The notes under the pieces were generated by a model. That model worked only from the letters and a program-made list of their open reading frames with translations, ran no database searches and had not been told where the DNA came from. Source: Variovorax terrae (GTDB lineage Bacteria > Pseudomonadota > Gammaproteobacteria > Burkholderiales > Burkholderiaceae_C). Taken from it: 64,000 nucleotides of DNA. Of this stretch, positions 9,851 through 20,557 are shown in pieces (position 1 is the stretch's first letter; every line of letters starts with the position of its first letter). The position numbers and the translations under genes were made by a program. Location: NCBI RefSeq assembly GCF_022809125.1, contig NZ_JALGBI010000002.1:740727-804726 (forward strand), read 5' to 3'.

Positions 9851-10825
9851 TCAGAAGAGGTTTTCCTGGTCCGAGAACAAACTCATCACCGACTCGCCCT
9901 TGGCAATGCGCTGGATCGTCTCGGCGATCAGCGGCGCCACGGAGAGCTGGCGGATTTTCTGGCATCCCCGCGCGGCATCGCTGAGCGGGATGGTGTTGGT
10001 CACCACGACTTCATCGAGCGCCGTGCCCTTGGCGATGCGCTCGATGGCGGGGCCCGAGAAGATCGGGTGCGTGCAGTAGGCATAGACCTTCTTGGCGCCG
10101 CGTTCCTTGAGCACCTCGGCCGCCTTCACAAGGGTGCCGGCGGTGTCGATCATGTCGTCCATGATCACGCAGTTGCGCCCGTCGATCTCGCCGATCACGT
10201 GCATGACTTCGCTCACGTTGGCCTTGGGGCGGCGCTTGTCGATGATGGCCAGGTCGCAGCCGAGCTGCTTGGCCAGCGCACGGGCGCGTACCACGCCGCC
10301 GACGTCGGGCGAGACCACGATCAGGTCGTCGTAGCTCTTCTGGCGCAGGTCGCCCAGCAGCACCGGCGAGGCGTAGATGTTGTCCACCGGGATGTCGAAG
10401 AAGCCCTGGATCTGGTCGGCGTGCAGGTCCATGGTCAGCACGCGGGACACGCCCACGGTCTGCAGCAGGTTGGCAACCACCTTGGCCGAGATCGGCACGC
10501 GCGACGAGCGCGGGCGGCGGTCCTGGCGGGCGTAGCCGAAATAGGGGATCACCGCGGAAATGCGCTCGGCCGAGGCGCGCTTGAGCGCATCGACCATGAT
10601 CAGCAGTTCCATCAGGTTTTCGTTGGTCGGGGCGCAGGTGGACTGCACCACGAAGACGTCGCGCGCACGCACGTTCTGGTTGATCTCGACGGTGACTTCG
10701 CCGTCGGAAAAGCGCCCCACATGGGCCGCACCCAGCGAGATGCCCAGATGCTGCGCAATCTCGGCGGCCATGCCAGGGTTGGCATTGCCCGTGAAAACCA
10801 TGAAATCAGGATGTTGAGCCTGCAT
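9851..10825 (-). CDS. prs: ribose-phosphate pyrophosphokinase
   Basis: A 324-residue enzyme making PRPP from ribose 5-phosphate and ATP, feeding purine, pyrimidine, His, Trp and NAD synthesis. It shows [10 protein letters not shown] near the N-terminus, the GYARQDR region, [12 protein letters not shown] and the PRPP loop [10 protein letters not shown]. The frame is open further upstream through a tRNA gene, but the ATG at 10825 gives the family length. It lies directly downstream of tRNA-Gln on the same strand. Confidence 0.96.
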   Translation of the reverse strand: MQAQHPDFMVFTGNANPGMAAEIAQHLGISLGAAHVGRFSDGEVTVEINQNVRARDVFVVQSTCAPTNENLMELLIMVDALKRASAERISAVIPYFGYARQDRRPRSSRVPISAKVVANLLQTVGVSRVLTMDLHADQIQGFFDIPVDNIYASPVLLGDLRQKSYDDLIVVSPDVGGVVRARALAKQLGCDLAIIDKRRPKANVSEVMHVIGEIDGRNCVIMDDMIDTAGTLVKAAEVLKERGAKKVYAYCTHPIFSGPAIERIAKGTALDEVVVTNTIPLSDAARGCQKIRQLSVAPLIAETIQRIAKGESVMSLFSDQENLF

Positions 10826-10874
10826 GAGCGTCCCAGCGATTGTGTAGCGTTTGTGCCTGTACGTCTGACGTATT

Positions 10875-10951
10875 TGGCAGGGGAGAAAGGATTCGAACCT
10901 TTGCATGCCGGAATCAAAATCCGGTGCCTTAACCAGCTTGGCGACTCCCCT
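10875..10951 (-). tRNA. tRNA-Gln (TTG)
   Basis: A 77-nt cloverleaf on the reverse strand. The acceptor stem AGGGGAG pairs with CTCCCCT, followed by discriminator G and encoded CCA. The anticodon loop TTTTGAT gives anticodon TTG. The T-loop reads GGTTCGAATCC. The position between ispE and prs is the usual one in Burkholderiales. Confidence 0.96.
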
Positions 10952-10965
10952 ACACGGGTTGACGG

Positions 10966-11853
10966 CTAAAAACCGCCCACCGATGAATTGTCGCTGGGTG
11001 CCCACCCCAGCAGGGGATGGACATCCAAATTGTTGCATGAGCGGACCTGCCAGGCTTGAGGCCGAAGGCCCTGGGCGTCATCCAGATCCACGTCGCGCAA
11101 CATCTGCGCAAATACCGCACTTCCCGAGCCTGTCATCCGGCCCTGCAATCCCTGGGAACCCAGCCATTTCAGGGCCTGGGTCACCTCGGGGCAGAGCCTT
11201 TGGGCGACTGGCTGCAGGTCGTTGCGACCGAAGCTGAACTTGTCTGATTCAGCATTTGCAGCAAAGCCTTGGATTGTAGCAGTTTTACTGTCGCGTTTCA
11301 GCTCCGGGTCCGTGAAAATCGTTTGGGTCTCGAGTCCGCTGCCCGGTTTGACCACCAGAAAGCGGGCTGGCGGCAGGTCGAGAGGGGTGATTTTCTCGCC
11401 AATACCCTCGACCCAGGCATGGCGGCCGTACAGGAAGAACGGCACGTCGGCACCCAGCTGCAGGCCGATCCGGGCCAGTTTTTCGAGCGGCAGGTGCAGT
11501 TGCCACAGGCGGTTGAGGGCCAGCAGGCAGGAAGCCGCGTCGGAGGACCCTCCGCCCATGCCAGCCTGGGCGGGAATCTGCTTGGCCACGCCGATGTGCG
11601 CGCCCAGCGGCGTGGCGGCGGCGGCCTGAAGCGCCCGCGCCGCCCGGACCACGAGGTCGTCCGCGGGTAGCGCGGCCGTCAGGTCTTCGCGGCTGATGAT
11701 CCCGTCGGGGCGCAGCTCCACATGCAGCGTGTCGCACCAGTCGATCAGCATGAAGACCGATTGCAGCAGGTGGTAGCCATCCTCCCGGCGCCCGGTGATG
11801 TGCAGGAACAGGTTCAGCTTGGCCGGAGCCGGGACGTCGTACAGCGCCTTCAT
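10966..11853 (-). CDS. ispE: 4-diphosphocytidyl-2-C-methyl-D-erythritol kinase
   Basis: A 295-residue GHMP-family kinase of the MEP isoprenoid pathway. It phosphorylates the 2-OH of CDP-methylerythritol. The substrate motif [21 protein letters not shown] is near the N-terminus, the glycine-rich ATP loop [12 protein letters not shown] in the middle, and GSGSAVF near the C-terminus. It follows lolB on the same strand by 27 nt. A CGATAAT box 6 nt upstream of the ATG suggests a nearly leaderless transcript from its own promoter. Confidence 0.95.
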   Translation of the reverse strand: MKALYDVPAPAKLNLFLHITGRREDGYHLLQSVFMLIDWCDTLHVELRPDGIISREDLTAALPADDLVVRAARALQAAAATPLGAHIGVAKQIPAQAGMGGGSSDAASCLLALNRLWQLHLPLEKLARIGLQLGADVPFFLYGRHAWVEGIGEKITPLDLPPARFLVVKPGSGLETQTIFTDPELKRDSKTATIQGFAANAESDKFSFGRNDLQPVAQRLCPEVTQALKWLGSQGLQGRMTGSGSAVFAQMLRDVDLDDAQGLRPQAWQVRSCNNLDVHPLLGWAPSDNSSVGGF

Positions 11854-11859
11854 GGCGGC

Positions 11860-11865
11860 ATTATC
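11860..11865 (-). promoter_or_regulatory. -10 box GATAAT upstream of ispE
   Basis: On the reverse strand CGATAATGCCGCC leads directly into the ispE ATG, a 6-nt gap. This gives an expected transcript start at or beside the start codon. Confidence 0.45.
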
Positions 11866-11880
11866 GGCGGCGGCTCTCGC

Positions 11881-12372
11881 CTACCGGTCCAGCGCCAGCC
11901 GCAGCTGGGCGGTGGGCGCCGGCTCGGTGCGCCGGGCCGCTAGGCGCCCGTCGGCGCGCCGGGACAGGTCGGCCTGCCAGCCCGGCACGGGGGTGTCGCG
12001 GCCCTGCAGCCAGTCGAACAGGGCGGCGATGGGAAGGGGCGTGCCGGTGGCCTGGGCGACCAGCGCATCCAGCGAGTCGAAGCTGCGGGTGCCCTTGTCG
12101 TCGCGCAAAGTGGCGCTGCCCGGCGCCCAGGCCAGCACGGCCAGGGTGCTGCCCAGCGGGGAGAACAGCGCCAACTCGCCCGCGCCGGCGTTGCCTCTGA
12201 GTTCGAAGCCGGCCGAGAACGACTGCGGCGGCTCGGAGTCGACCTGCAGCGCCAGACGGCCGCTCCAGACCGGGTTTTCTGCATCATTCAGGCCAGAGGT
12301 CCTTGTCGGGTGGGCACATCCTGCTATGAAAAGAATAGCAATCAGCAGCAGCCAGCGACGCGGCGGGTTCAC
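11881..12372 (-). CDS. lolB: outer-membrane lipoprotein insertion protein LolB
   Basis: A 163-residue lipoprotein. The signal peptide (RRWLLLIAILFI) ends in the lipobox I-A-G-C, with the lipidated Cys at residue 19. LolB accepts lipoproteins from LolA and inserts them into the outer membrane. The call rests on the lipobox, size, the NPVWSGRLALQVDSE segment and position next to ispE, the standard neighbour. It overlaps the upstream TPR gene by 4 nt. Confidence 0.88.
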   Translation of the reverse strand: MNPPRRWLLLIAILFIAGCAHPTRTSGLNDAENPVWSGRLALQVDSEPPQSFSAGFELRGNAGAGELALFSPLGSTLAVLAWAPGSATLRDDKGTRSFDSLDALVAQATGTPLPIAALFDWLQGRDTPVPGWQADLSRRADGRLAARRTEPAPTAQLRLALDR

Positions 12373-14126
12373 AGCTTCACGCGCAGGCGCTTGAGGGTTT
12401 CCTGCAGGGCCTCGTTGTTGGCGTTGAGCAGCAGGCCTTCCTTCCAGATGGCGACGGCGCGCTCGCGCTGGCCCAGGGCCCAGAGCACCTCGCCCAGATG
12501 GGCTGCGATCTCGGGGTCGGGCTTGGACTGGTAGGCGCTGTCCAGAATGCGCAGCGCCTCCGCCTGGTTGCCCATGCGGAATTCGACCCAGCCCAGGCTG
12601 TCCGAGATGAACGGGTCGCCCGGCGCGTACTCCAGGGCCTTGCGGATCAGGTCGCGCGCCTCGGGCAGGCGCACGCCACGCTCGGCCAGCGAATAGCCCA
12701 GTGCGTTGTAGGCATGGTGGTAGTCGGGCTTGATGGCGATCAACTGCCGCAGCAGGCGCTCCATCTCGGCAAAGTTGCCCAGCTTCTCGGCCAGCATGGC
12801 CTGGTCGTACAACAGGTCGCTGTCGGTGGGCGAGCGCTCCTGTGCACTGCGCAGCAGCTCGTAGGCGCTCTGGTACTGCTTGTTGTCGCGCAGCAACTGC
12901 ACCTCGGCCATCAGCTTGGAGCGGGCCTCGGCCGGGTTGCGTTCGGGCAGGCCGCGGATCAGGCGGCGCGCTTCGTCGAGCTTGCCCTGGCGCGCCAGGA
13001 TCGAGGCGCGGCGCGTCTGGGCGCTGGCCAGGGCCTGCGGGTTGTCGATGCGGTTCAGCCAGGCTTCGGCTCCCGCGTAGTCCTTGCGCTGCTCGGCAAT
13101 CTGCGCCAGCGACAGATAGGCCTGGGCAAGGGCGCGGCTGCGCTCCTCCACCGGGCCGCCCGCCTTGGCCAGCTCGATGAAGCGCTTGAACGAGGTTTCG
13201 GCCGCGGCGGGCTGGTTGTCCTGCATCTGCAGCGTGCCCTGGACCAGCCAGGCCTCGGCGAAATCGGGCTTTTCCGCAGTAATGACCTGCAGCTGCCCCG
13301 AGGCCTCCGCGTAGCGCTGGGCATCGAGCAGGACGCGGGCGTAGGCCATGCGCAGCTCGGGCAGCGGCTTGCCTTCGAGGTATTTCTTCACCACGGGCTC
13401 GGCTTGCGGCACCTTGAGGTCCATCAGCTCCAGGGCGAGCAGCACCGGGCCTTCGGCGCGCGGGTCCATCGCCTGGCCGCTGCGCACGGCGTCGAGTGCG
13501 CCACTGGTGTCGGCGGCGGCCAGGCGCATGCGGCCGACCGTGGTCCAGGCCGAGGAGCCGGTGGCCGGGTTGCCCAGGTAATCCGTCAGGGCCTGTTCCA
13601 CCACGCTGGCCGCCAGCTTCTTGTCCACAGCCCGCGCGTAGTGGCGCGGGATGGCGCCGATGGCCAGGGCCCGATCCTTGGGCGGAGCCAGGCCGACTTC
13701 GTTCTTGAGGGGCTCCAGGGAGTCGTTGAGCCGGTTGAGCGCGATCAGGATCTGCAGCACATAGCGGTTGGCTTCGCGCGATTCCGGCAGGGTCTGCTGC
13801 CAGGCGCGGGAGGCCTGCAGCGCGGCATCGCCGGAGCGTGATTGCAGGGCGATTTCCACGGCGCGCTGGAACAGCTGGCTGTCGCGCGTCCGGCGCGCGG
13901 CATCAAGAACCAGTGAGTAGCCCGCACCGGGCTCGCCGCTGCGCACGTTGAGCTCGCCCAGCAGCAGTTCGTAGAACAGCTCGGCATCGAGATTGGAGTT
14001 GACCGGCGGCGGGCTGGCCGAATCGCTGCCGTTGCCGGCCGCGGGGGTGTCGGCCGAAACCTGGGCCTGCGCGGCCAGGGCTGCAGCAGCCAGGGCGACG
14101 GCTGCAAGGCGGTGAAATCGCTTCAT
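12369..14126 (-). CDS. exported TPR protein
   Basis: A 585-residue protein starting [20 protein letters not shown], a signal peptide cleaved near AQA. The remainder is a long array of TPR-like helix pairs, with clear units such as [22 protein letters not shown] and the following [19 protein letters not shown] segment in the C-terminal third. The start was moved 6 codons inside the longest frame so that the signal peptide begins properly. The neighbour lolB and the signal peptide suggest a periplasmic or outer-membrane-associated scaffold. It is divergent from mutM. Confidence 0.85.
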   Translation of the reverse strand: MKRFHRLAAVALAAAALAAQAQVSADTPAAGNGSDSASPPPVNSNLDAELFYELLLGELNVRSGEPGAGYSLVLDAARRTRDSQLFQRAVEIALQSRSGDAALQASRAWQQTLPESREANRYVLQILIALNRLNDSLEPLKNEVGLAPPKDRALAIGAIPRHYARAVDKKLAASVVEQALTDYLGNPATGSSAWTTVGRMRLAAADTSGALDAVRSGQAMDPRAEGPVLLALELMDLKVPQAEPVVKKYLEGKPLPELRMAYARVLLDAQRYAEASGQLQVITAEKPDFAEAWLVQGTLQMQDNQPAAAETSFKRFIELAKAGGPVEERSRALAQAYLSLAQIAEQRKDYAGAEAWLNRIDNPQALASAQTRRASILARQGKLDEARRLIRGLPERNPAEARSKLMAEVQLLRDNKQYQSAYELLRSAQERSPTDSDLLYDQAMLAEKLGNFAEMERLLRQLIAIKPDYHHAYNALGYSLAERGVRLPEARDLIRKALEYAPGDPFISDSLGWVEFRMGNQAEALRILDSAYQSKPDPEIAAHLGEVLWALGQRERAVAIWKEGLLLNANNEALQETLKRLRVKL

Positions 14127-14168
14127 CAACCCATAATAATCCAAGCGTATGAACTCCAGCCTGACCCC

Positions 14169-14984
14169 ATGCCTGAATTACCCGAAGTCGAAGTCACGCG
14201 CCTGAGCTTTGCCGACCGCATCGCCGGCGCGCGGGTCGAGTCCGCCCGCCTGGGGCAGCCGCTGCGCTGGCCTCTGGGCTGCGATCCGGCGCAGCTCGCG
14301 GGCCGTACCGTGCGCCGGGTGCGCCGCCGCGGCAAATACCTGCTGCTCGACCTGGACGAAGGGCTGTTGCTGCTGCACCTGGGCATGTCGGGCAGCCTGC
14401 ACTTCGCTGCGAGCCAGCCGCCGCCCGGCGTGCATGACCATTTCGATCTGGTCACCAGCCGCGGGGTGCTGCGCCTGAACGACCCGCGCCGCTTTGGCGC
14501 CGTGGTCTATGCCGGGAGCGAGGCCTCGCCCGTGGCCGTCAAGTTGCTGGGCCGGCTCGGCGTGGAGCCGCTGAGCGAGGCGTTCGACCTGAAAGGCTTT
14601 CACGCCGGGCTGCGGCGCCGCCATGCGGCGATCAAGCAGGTGCTGCTGGCCGGCGACGTCGTGGTGGGCGTGGGCAATATCTATGCATCGGAGGCCCTGT
14701 TCCTGGCCGGCATCCGGCCCACGCTGCGCGCGTCGCGCCTCAGCGCGCCGCGGGCCGCCCGGCTGCAGGCGGCGATCCGCGACGTGCTGGCGCGCGCGGT
14801 GGAGAAGGGGGGCAGCACGCTGCGCGATTTTTCCAACGCGCAGGGCGAGAGCGGCTACTTTCAGCTGGAGGCCATGGTCTACGACCGGGCCGGCCAGCCT
14901 TGCAAGGTGTGCGGCACCGGCATCAAACTGTTGCGCCAGGGCCAGCGATCGACCTATTTCTGTCCTCATTGCCAAAAATCCTGA
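14169..14984 (+). CDS. mutM: formamidopyrimidine-DNA glycosylase
   Basis: A 271-residue base-excision repair enzyme removing 8-oxoguanine and formamidopyrimidines. The start [11 protein letters not shown] places the catalytic Pro2 and Glu3 correctly. The C-terminal zinc finger is C-x2-C...C-x2-C (CKVC ... CPHC), and the helix-two-turn-helix region [14 protein letters not shown] is intact. The ATG at 14169 was preferred over an upstream start because Pro2 must be N-terminal. MutY, which works in the same GO repair pathway, is encoded two genes downstream. Confidence 0.97.
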   Translation: MPELPEVEVTRLSFADRIAGARVESARLGQPLRWPLGCDPAQLAGRTVRRVRRRGKYLLLDLDEGLLLLHLGMSGSLHFAASQPPPGVHDHFDLVTSRGVLRLNDPRRFGAVVYAGSEASPVAVKLLGRLGVEPLSEAFDLKGFHAGLRRRHAAIKQVLLAGDVVVGVGNIYASEALFLAGIRPTLRASRLSAPRAARLQAAIRDVLARAVEKGGSTLRDFSNAQGESGYFQLEAMVYDRAGQPCKVCGTGIKLLRQGQRSTYFCPHCQKS

Positions 14985-15030
14985 GTGCTGGCTGACCGCT
15001 CGGTGCTATATTGAAAAGTTATTCGGGGAC

Positions 15031-17001
15031 ATGGTGAGCACTTCTTTCAACGAACAATTCGATCAGCATGGGGCGTGGCGGCGCGAGTTCGCCTTGCGTT
15101 TGAAACTGCTGTCGGAGTGGATGAAGGACCATGACCTGCTCGACACCGCCGTGGCCGAGCGCCTGCGCCGCCTCGAAGGCCAGATGCGTTCGGACAAGGT
15201 CATGGTGGCCTTTGTCGCCGAGTTCTCGCGTGGCAAGTCCGAGCTGATCAACGCGATCTTCTTCGCCGGCTACAAGCGCCGCATCATGCCGGCCAGCGCA
15301 GGCCGCACCACCATGTGCCCGACCGAGCTGGGTTACGACGCCGAGGTGCCGCCCTGCCTTCGCCTGCTGCCGATCGAGACGCGCCTGCAGCCGCAGGCGC
15401 TGATGGAATGGCGCATGGTGCCGGAGAAGTGGACCCGCGTCGACCTCGATGTCAACAACCCGTCGCAACTGGCCCAGGCGCTGGAGAAGGTGGCCGAGGT
15501 GCGCCACGTAACCCGGGACGAGGCCCGCGCGCTCGGCTTCTGGCACGACGAGGCACCTGACGACAATCCGCTGGTGGACACCAACGGCATGGTGGAGGTG
15601 CCGAAATGGCGCCATGCGCTGATCAACATCGCCCACCCGCTGCTCAAGCAGGGGCTGGTGATCCTGGACACCCCGGGCCTGAACGCCATTGGCGCCGAGC
15701 CCGAACTCACGGTCAACCTGATTCCGCAGGCCCATGCCGTGGTGTTCATCCTCGCGGCCGACACCGGCGTCACCAAGACCGATCTCTCGATCTGGCGCGA
15801 GCACCTGATCACCGAGGCGGCCGACACGGATTCGCGGCTGGTGGTGCTCAACAAGATCGACACGCTGTGGGATTCGCTGAGCACGCCCGCGCAGGTGCAG
15901 GCACAGATCGCCCGCCAGCGCGCCACGTCGGCCGACATCCTGGGCCTGCCCCAGGAGCAGGTGATCCCGGTGTCCGCGCAGAAGGGCTTGGTGGCCAAGG
16001 TCAACAACGACGCCGCGCTGCTCGAGGCCAGCTGCCTGCCCGTGCTCGAAGAGGCGCTGGGCCGGGGCATGATGGGTCAGCGCCAGAAGATCCTGCGCTC
16101 GGCCATGGCCAGCGGCATTTCCGAGTTGCGGGCCGAGGCCGGCCGCGTGATCAACATCCGACGGCGCGACCTGGCCGAGCAGATGCTCGAACTCAAGGGC
16201 TTGCGCGGCAAGAACACCTCGGTGATCAAGCACATGCGCTCGCGCATCGAGCAGGAACAGTCGGAATTCGACCTGAGCGGCGCGAAGATCCACGCCGTAC
16301 GCTCGGTGCACCTGAAGCTGCTGCGCGAAGTGTTCCATCTGCTGGGCAACAGCACGCTCAAGGCCGAGATGAAGCAGCTCAACGATGCGTTGCGCCAGCC
16401 CGGCATCAAGCTTGGTGTGAAGAAGGCCTATGCCCACACCTTCGAGCGCCTGCGCGAAGGCCTGCATCGCGCGCAGGCCCTCAACACGGAAACCCAGACC
16501 ATGCTGGCGGGCAGCTTCCGCCAGCTCAACGCCGAATTCGGCTTCTCGCTGCAGGCGCCGAAAGAACCCGACATGAGCCGCCACCTGCGCGACCTCGAAC
16601 TGGTCGAGCGCAGCCACAGCCAGTACATGGGCGTGAGCAATGCGCTCAAGCTGGCCCAGCCGGAATTTGCCGACCGCCTGGTGCGGGCGTTGGCCACCCG
16701 CCTGCGCGTGATCTACGAATCGGCGCTGGGCGAGGTGGAGCTGTGGAACAAATCGGCGGCCGCACAGCTCGATGCGCAGCTGCGCGAACGCCGCCGCAAT
16801 TTCGGCCGCCGCCTCGAGGCCATCGAGCGCATCCAGCAGGCGGCGAGCGGGCTGGATGACCGCATCGGCGAGATCGAGACCAACGAAACCGCGCTCGACC
16901 AGCTCGATGCCAAGCTGCTGGAGCTGACCTCGCACCTGGTCAATACCCCCGACCTCGAGACCGGCGACGCGCAGGCCGAACCCGCTTTCAAGACGGCATG
17001 A
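15031..17001 (+). CDS. dynamin-family GTPase
   Basis: A 656-residue large GTPase. G1 reads VAFVAEFSRGKSE (about residues 65-77): the P-loop keeps GKS but has Ala in place of the usual first Gly, and Glu after GKS where dynamins usually have Thr. G3 is LVILDTPGLN and G4 VVLNKIDTLWD. The C-terminal half is helical and coiled-coil-like, with no clear membrane span. Bacterial dynamin-like proteins act in membrane remodelling or stress survival. It sits between mutM and mutY and overlaps mutY by 4 nt, suggesting co-transcription. Confidence 0.85.
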   Translation: MVSTSFNEQFDQHGAWRREFALRLKLLSEWMKDHDLLDTAVAERLRRLEGQMRSDKVMVAFVAEFSRGKSELINAIFFAGYKRRIMPASAGRTTMCPTELGYDAEVPPCLRLLPIETRLQPQALMEWRMVPEKWTRVDLDVNNPSQLAQALEKVAEVRHVTRDEARALGFWHDEAPDDNPLVDTNGMVEVPKWRHALINIAHPLLKQGLVILDTPGLNAIGAEPELTVNLIPQAHAVVFILAADTGVTKTDLSIWREHLITEAADTDSRLVVLNKIDTLWDSLSTPAQVQAQIARQRATSADILGLPQEQVIPVSAQKGLVAKVNNDAALLEASCLPVLEEALGRGMMGQRQKILRSAMASGISELRAEAGRVINIRRRDLAEQMLELKGLRGKNTSVIKHMRSRIEQEQSEFDLSGAKIHAVRSVHLKLLREVFHLLGNSTLKAEMKQLNDALRQPGIKLGVKKAYAHTFERLREGLHRAQALNTETQTMLAGSFRQLNAEFGFSLQAPKEPDMSRHLRDLELVERSHSQYMGVSNALKLAQPEFADRLVRALATRLRVIYESALGEVELWNKSAAAQLDAQLRERRRNFGRRLEAIERIQQAASGLDDRIGEIETNETALDQLDAKLLELTSHLVNTPDLETGDAQAEPAFKTA

Positions 17002-18038
17002 CCGCGGCGCCGGCGGAGTTCGCCACCCAGGTGGTGCGGTGGCAAAAGAGTCATGGGCGCCACGGCCTGCCATGGCAGAACACGCGGGACCCCTACCGCG
17101 TGTGGCTGTCGGAAATCATGCTGCAGCAAACGCAGGTGTCGACGGTGCTCGGCTATTTCTCGCAGTTTCTCGCGCGCTTCCCGGATGTGCGTTCGCTGGC
17201 GGCCGCCAGCCTCGACGAGGTGCTGGCCTTGTGGAGCGGGCTGGGCTACTACAGCCGGGCGCGCAACCTGCACCGCTGCGCCCGGCAGGTGGTGGAACTG
17301 CACGGCGGTGAGTTTCCGCGCACGGCCGAACTGCTGCAGACGCTGCCCGGCATCGGCCGCTCGACGGCTGCGGCGATCGCCTCGTTCTGCTTCGGCGAGC
17401 GCGTGGCCATCCTGGACGGCAATGTGAAGCGCGTGCTCACGCGCGTGCTGGGGTTCGGGGACGATCTGGCCGTGGCCGCCCATGAACGCCGCTTGTGGGA
17501 CGAGGCCACGCGCCTGCTGCCGCAGCGCGCGCTGGCCGATGCCATGCCGCGCTACACGCAGGGCCTGATGGACCTGGGCGCGACGGTGTGCCTGGCGCGC
17601 AACCCTTCCTGCCTGCTCTGTCCGGTCAGCGGGCTGTGTGTTGCGCAGCGTGAGGGCGTGCCTGAAAACTACCCGGTCAAGTCGCGCAAGCTCAAGCGCA
17701 GTTCGCAGTCGCTGTGGCTGCTGTGGGCGCAAACCCGCAGCGGGGCAGTCTGGCTGGCCAGGCGGCCCACGCCGGGGGTCTGGGCGGGGCTGTACTGCCT
17801 GCCCGTGTTCGATAGCCGCGAAGCGCTCGAGGCGTCCCTTCCGGCCGGGCCGCATGCGCCTTTGCGCGACGGCGCTGCGTTCACCCATGTGTTGACGCAC
17901 AAGGACCTGCACCTGCATCCCGTGCGCGTCCAGCTCCCGCGCGCGGTGCTGGGCGAAGACGGCGACTGGTTCGCGGCCGACGCGTGGCCGCAACTGGGCC
18001 TGCCCGCGCCGGTTCGCAAGCTGCTGGGCGAAGGCTGA
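16998..18038 (+). CDS. mutY: A/G-specific adenine DNA glycosylase
   Basis: A 346-residue repair glycosylase that removes adenine mispaired with 8-oxoG. It shows the start-region GRHGLPWQNTRDPYRVWLSE, the helix-hairpin-helix LPGIGRSTAAAIASFCFG, and the catalytic Asp in ILDGNVKRVLTR. The 4Fe-4S motif C-x6-C-x2-C-x5-C is at CLARNPSCLLCPVSGLC. The C-terminal third is the NUDIX-like 8-oxoG reader. It ends 8 nt from convergent rapZ. Confidence 0.97.
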   Translation: MTAAPAEFATQVVRWQKSHGRHGLPWQNTRDPYRVWLSEIMLQQTQVSTVLGYFSQFLARFPDVRSLAAASLDEVLALWSGLGYYSRARNLHRCARQVVELHGGEFPRTAELLQTLPGIGRSTAAAIASFCFGERVAILDGNVKRVLTRVLGFGDDLAVAAHERRLWDEATRLLPQRALADAMPRYTQGLMDLGATVCLARNPSCLLCPVSGLCVAQREGVPENYPVKSRKLKRSSQSLWLLWAQTRSGAVWLARRPTPGVWAGLYCLPVFDSREALEASLPAGPHAPLRDGAAFTHVLTHKDLHLHPVRVQLPRAVLGEDGDWFAADAWPQLGLPAPVRKLLGEG

Positions 18039-18046
18039 GGCACCGC

Positions 18047-18919
18047 TCAGGCGTCGCCCAGCTCGCGGTGCCGTTTGAGGGTGGTCCAGTGGGTGGCAAA
18101 GGCCCTGGCCAGTTGCTCCACCAGGAATACCGAACGGTGCTGGCCGCCAGTGCAGCCGATGGCCACTGTCACGTAGCTGCGGTGATCGCGCGCCAGCACG
18201 TCGAGCCAGGCTTCCAGAAAGGACTGGATGTGGGTGAACATCTGGCCGACCTCGGCATGCTGCCCCAGGAAGGTCTGGACGGGCTCGTCGCGCCCGGTCA
18301 GCGCGCGCAGTCCGGGCTCGTAGTAGGGGTTGGGCAGCATGCGGACGTCGAACACGTAGTCGGCATGGACCGGCAGGCCGCGCTTGAAGGCAAATGACTC
18401 GAAGACCAGCGTCAGCGGGCTGGCCGGTGCCGAGATGAGCGACTTGACGTAGCTTTGCAGCTGGGACGAACGGATGAGGCTGGTGTCGATCACATGCGCC
18501 TGTTCACGCAGCTCGCCCAGCAGCTCGCGTTCCAGTTCGATGGCATCGACCAGCGCGCGCTGCTGGTCGCGCACGTCGCCTTGCGAGAGTGGGTGCCTGC
18601 GCCGTGTTTCGGAGTAGCGGCGCACCAGCGTGTCGGTGGTGGCATCCAGGAACAGCGGGCGCAGGATGACGCCCTGCTTGCGCAGCTCGTCGAGCTGGTG
18701 CGGCACCTGGGGCAGCGATGTGGCGCTGCGCACGTCCACCGCGATGGCCACGCGGCTGGCGCCGTGGCGCTGCTCCAGCGCCACGAGGGAGGACAGCAGT
18801 TCCGGCGGCAGGTTGTCCACGCAGTAGTAGCCGGCGTCTTCCAGCGCGTGCAGCGCCACGGACTTGCCCGAGCCCGACATGCCGGTGATCAGGACGATTT
18901 CGAGGTCAGCCCCGGGCAT
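18047..18919 (-). CDS. rapZ: RNase adapter protein RapZ (P-loop nucleotide-binding)
   Basis: A 290-residue protein with Walker [20 protein letters not shown] near the N-terminus and a conserved C-terminal domain containing [10 protein letters not shown]. In enterobacteria RapZ directs RNase E to the sRNA GlmZ; in other bacteria its role is less clear. The start at 18919 was chosen by homology of [13 protein letters not shown] and gives a 14-nt overlap with the recN 3' end. It is probably the last gene of the nadK-recN-rapZ run. Confidence 0.92.
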   Translation of the reverse strand: MPGADLEIVLITGMSGSGKSVALHALEDAGYYCVDNLPPELLSSLVALEQRHGASRVAIAVDVRSATSLPQVPHQLDELRKQGVILRPLFLDATTDTLVRRYSETRRRHPLSQGDVRDQQRALVDAIELERELLGELREQAHVIDTSLIRSSQLQSYVKSLISAPASPLTLVFESFAFKRGLPVHADYVFDVRMLPNPYYEPGLRALTGRDEPVQTFLGQHAEVGQMFTHIQSFLEAWLDVLARDHRSYVTVAIGCTGGQHRSVFLVEQLARAFATHWTTLKRHRELGDA

Positions 18920-20555
18920 CGAGCATCTCCTTGGCATGGGCCAGCGTGGTTCCCGACAGGCGCTCGCCACCGAGCATGCGCGCCACCTCGGCGACGCGCT
19001 GCTCGCCCTGCACCGGCGTGACCGTACTGGCCGTGCCCGCGCTGTCGCTGCGCTTGGACACCACGAGGTGGTGATCGGCGCAGGCGGCCACCTGCGGCAG
19101 GTGCGTCACGGCCAGCACCTGGCGGTCGCGGCCAAGCTGCTTCATGAGGCGGCCCACGGTTTCGGCGACGGCCCCTCCCACACCCGAATCGACCTCGTCG
19201 AAAATCAGGGTCTGCGCGGTGCCGAGCTGACTGGTGGTGACGGCAATGGCCAACGCGATGCGCGACAACTCGCCGCCCGAGGCGACCTTGCCGACCGGGC
19301 GGGGCGTGCTGCCGGCATGGCCCGCCACGAGAAAGCCGATGTCCTCGAGCCCGCCGGGTGCGGGCTGCTCCAGGGTCTGCAGCGACACGTCGAACCGGCC
19401 ACCCTGCATGCCCAGGCCCTGCATGGCCTGGGTGATGGCGTGGGCCAGTTGGGGCGCCGCCTTGCGGCGCGCCTTGGACAGGCTGCGCGCTTCCTCCATA
19501 TAGGCCGCATGCGCCTGGCGCTCAAGGGCTTCCAGCGAGGCCAGGTCGGCTGCCGCGTCCAGCCGGCCCAACTCCTCCCGCCACGACGCCAGCAGGCCAG
19601 GCAATTCGGCCGGTGTGCGCTTGTAGCGGCGCGACAGCGACAGCCACAGCGACATGCGCTCATCCAGCTCGGCCAGGCGCTGCGGATCGAGCTCGGTCTT
19701 GCGCAGCCAGCCATGCAACGAATGGGCTGCGTCCTCGGCCTGTGCCAGGCTGGAAGCCAGAATCTCGGAAAGTCCGCGGAATTCGGGCTCGAGATGCTCC
19801 TGATTCTGTAGCGCGGTCTGTGAACGGGCGAGGCCGGCGAGGGCGCCGTTGTCCTCGCCTTCCAGCGCCTCCAGCGCTGCCTGGGCGGCATCGAGCAGCG
19901 CCTGGGCATTGGACAGCCGCGTGTGGCTGGCATTGAGCTCATCCCATTCATCGGCGCCGGGGGCCAATTTGTCGACCTCGCCAATCTGCCAGGCGAGCCG
20001 CTCGCGCTCGCGCTGCAACGAATCCTGTGCGGCTCGGGCCTCGGCCAGTGTCTTTTGCGCGCCGCGCCAGTCCTGCCAGTGCCTGGCGAGCAGAGCGGTG
20101 CCCAGGCCTGCATAGCCGTCGAGCAGGGCGCGCACGGAGTCGGGCCGCGTCAGGCTTTGCCAGGCATGCTGGCCATGGATGTCGACCAGCTGTTCGCCGG
20201 CTTCCCGGAGTTGCGACACCGTGGCGGGGCTGCCGTTGATCCAGGCGCGGCTCTTGCCTTGCGTGTCCACGCTGCGACGCAGCAGCAGGGCATCGCCAGC
20301 CTCGAAGCCGGCTTCTTCCAGCCAGAACGCCAGCGTTTCGGAAGCATCGAATTCGGCGCTGATGTCGGCCCGGCTCGCGCCTTCGCGTACCACGGCGGCA
20401 TCGGCGCGCGCGCCCAGCGCCAGTTGCAGCGCGTCGATCAGGATGGATTTGCCCGCCCCCGTTTCGCCGGTGAGCACGCCGAAGCCCGAGGCCAGGTCAA
20501 GATCCAGTTCGCGCACGATCACGAAATCGCGCAGGGTGATGCGTTTGAGCGCCAT
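18906..20555 (-). CDS. recN: DNA repair protein RecN
   Basis: A 549-residue SMC-like ATPase for double-strand-break repair. Walker [20 protein letters not shown] is near residue 30. The middle is a long coiled coil. The C-terminal half has the signature [14 protein letters not shown], Walker [14 protein letters not shown] and the H-loop VTHLPQVAA. It follows nadK with a 2-nt gap, so both are co-transcribed. Confidence 0.96.
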   Translation of the reverse strand: MALKRITLRDFVIVRELDLDLASGFGVLTGETGAGKSILIDALQLALGARADAAVVREGASRADISAEFDASETLAFWLEEAGFEAGDALLLRRSVDTQGKSRAWINGSPATVSQLREAGEQLVDIHGQHAWQSLTRPDSVRALLDGYAGLGTALLARHWQDWRGAQKTLAEARAAQDSLQRERERLAWQIGEVDKLAPGADEWDELNASHTRLSNAQALLDAAQAALEALEGEDNGALAGLARSQTALQNQEHLEPEFRGLSEILASSLAQAEDAAHSLHGWLRKTELDPQRLAELDERMSLWLSLSRRYKRTPAELPGLLASWREELGRLDAAADLASLEALERQAHAAYMEEARSLSKARRKAAPQLAHAITQAMQGLGMQGGRFDVSLQTLEQPAPGGLEDIGFLVAGHAGSTPRPVGKVASGGELSRIALAIAVTTSQLGTAQTLIFDEVDSGVGGAVAETVGRLMKQLGRDRQVLAVTHLPQVAACADHHLVVSKRSDSAGTASTVTPVQGEQRVAEVARMLGGERLSGTTLAHAKEMLDARG

Positions 20556-20557
20556 GT

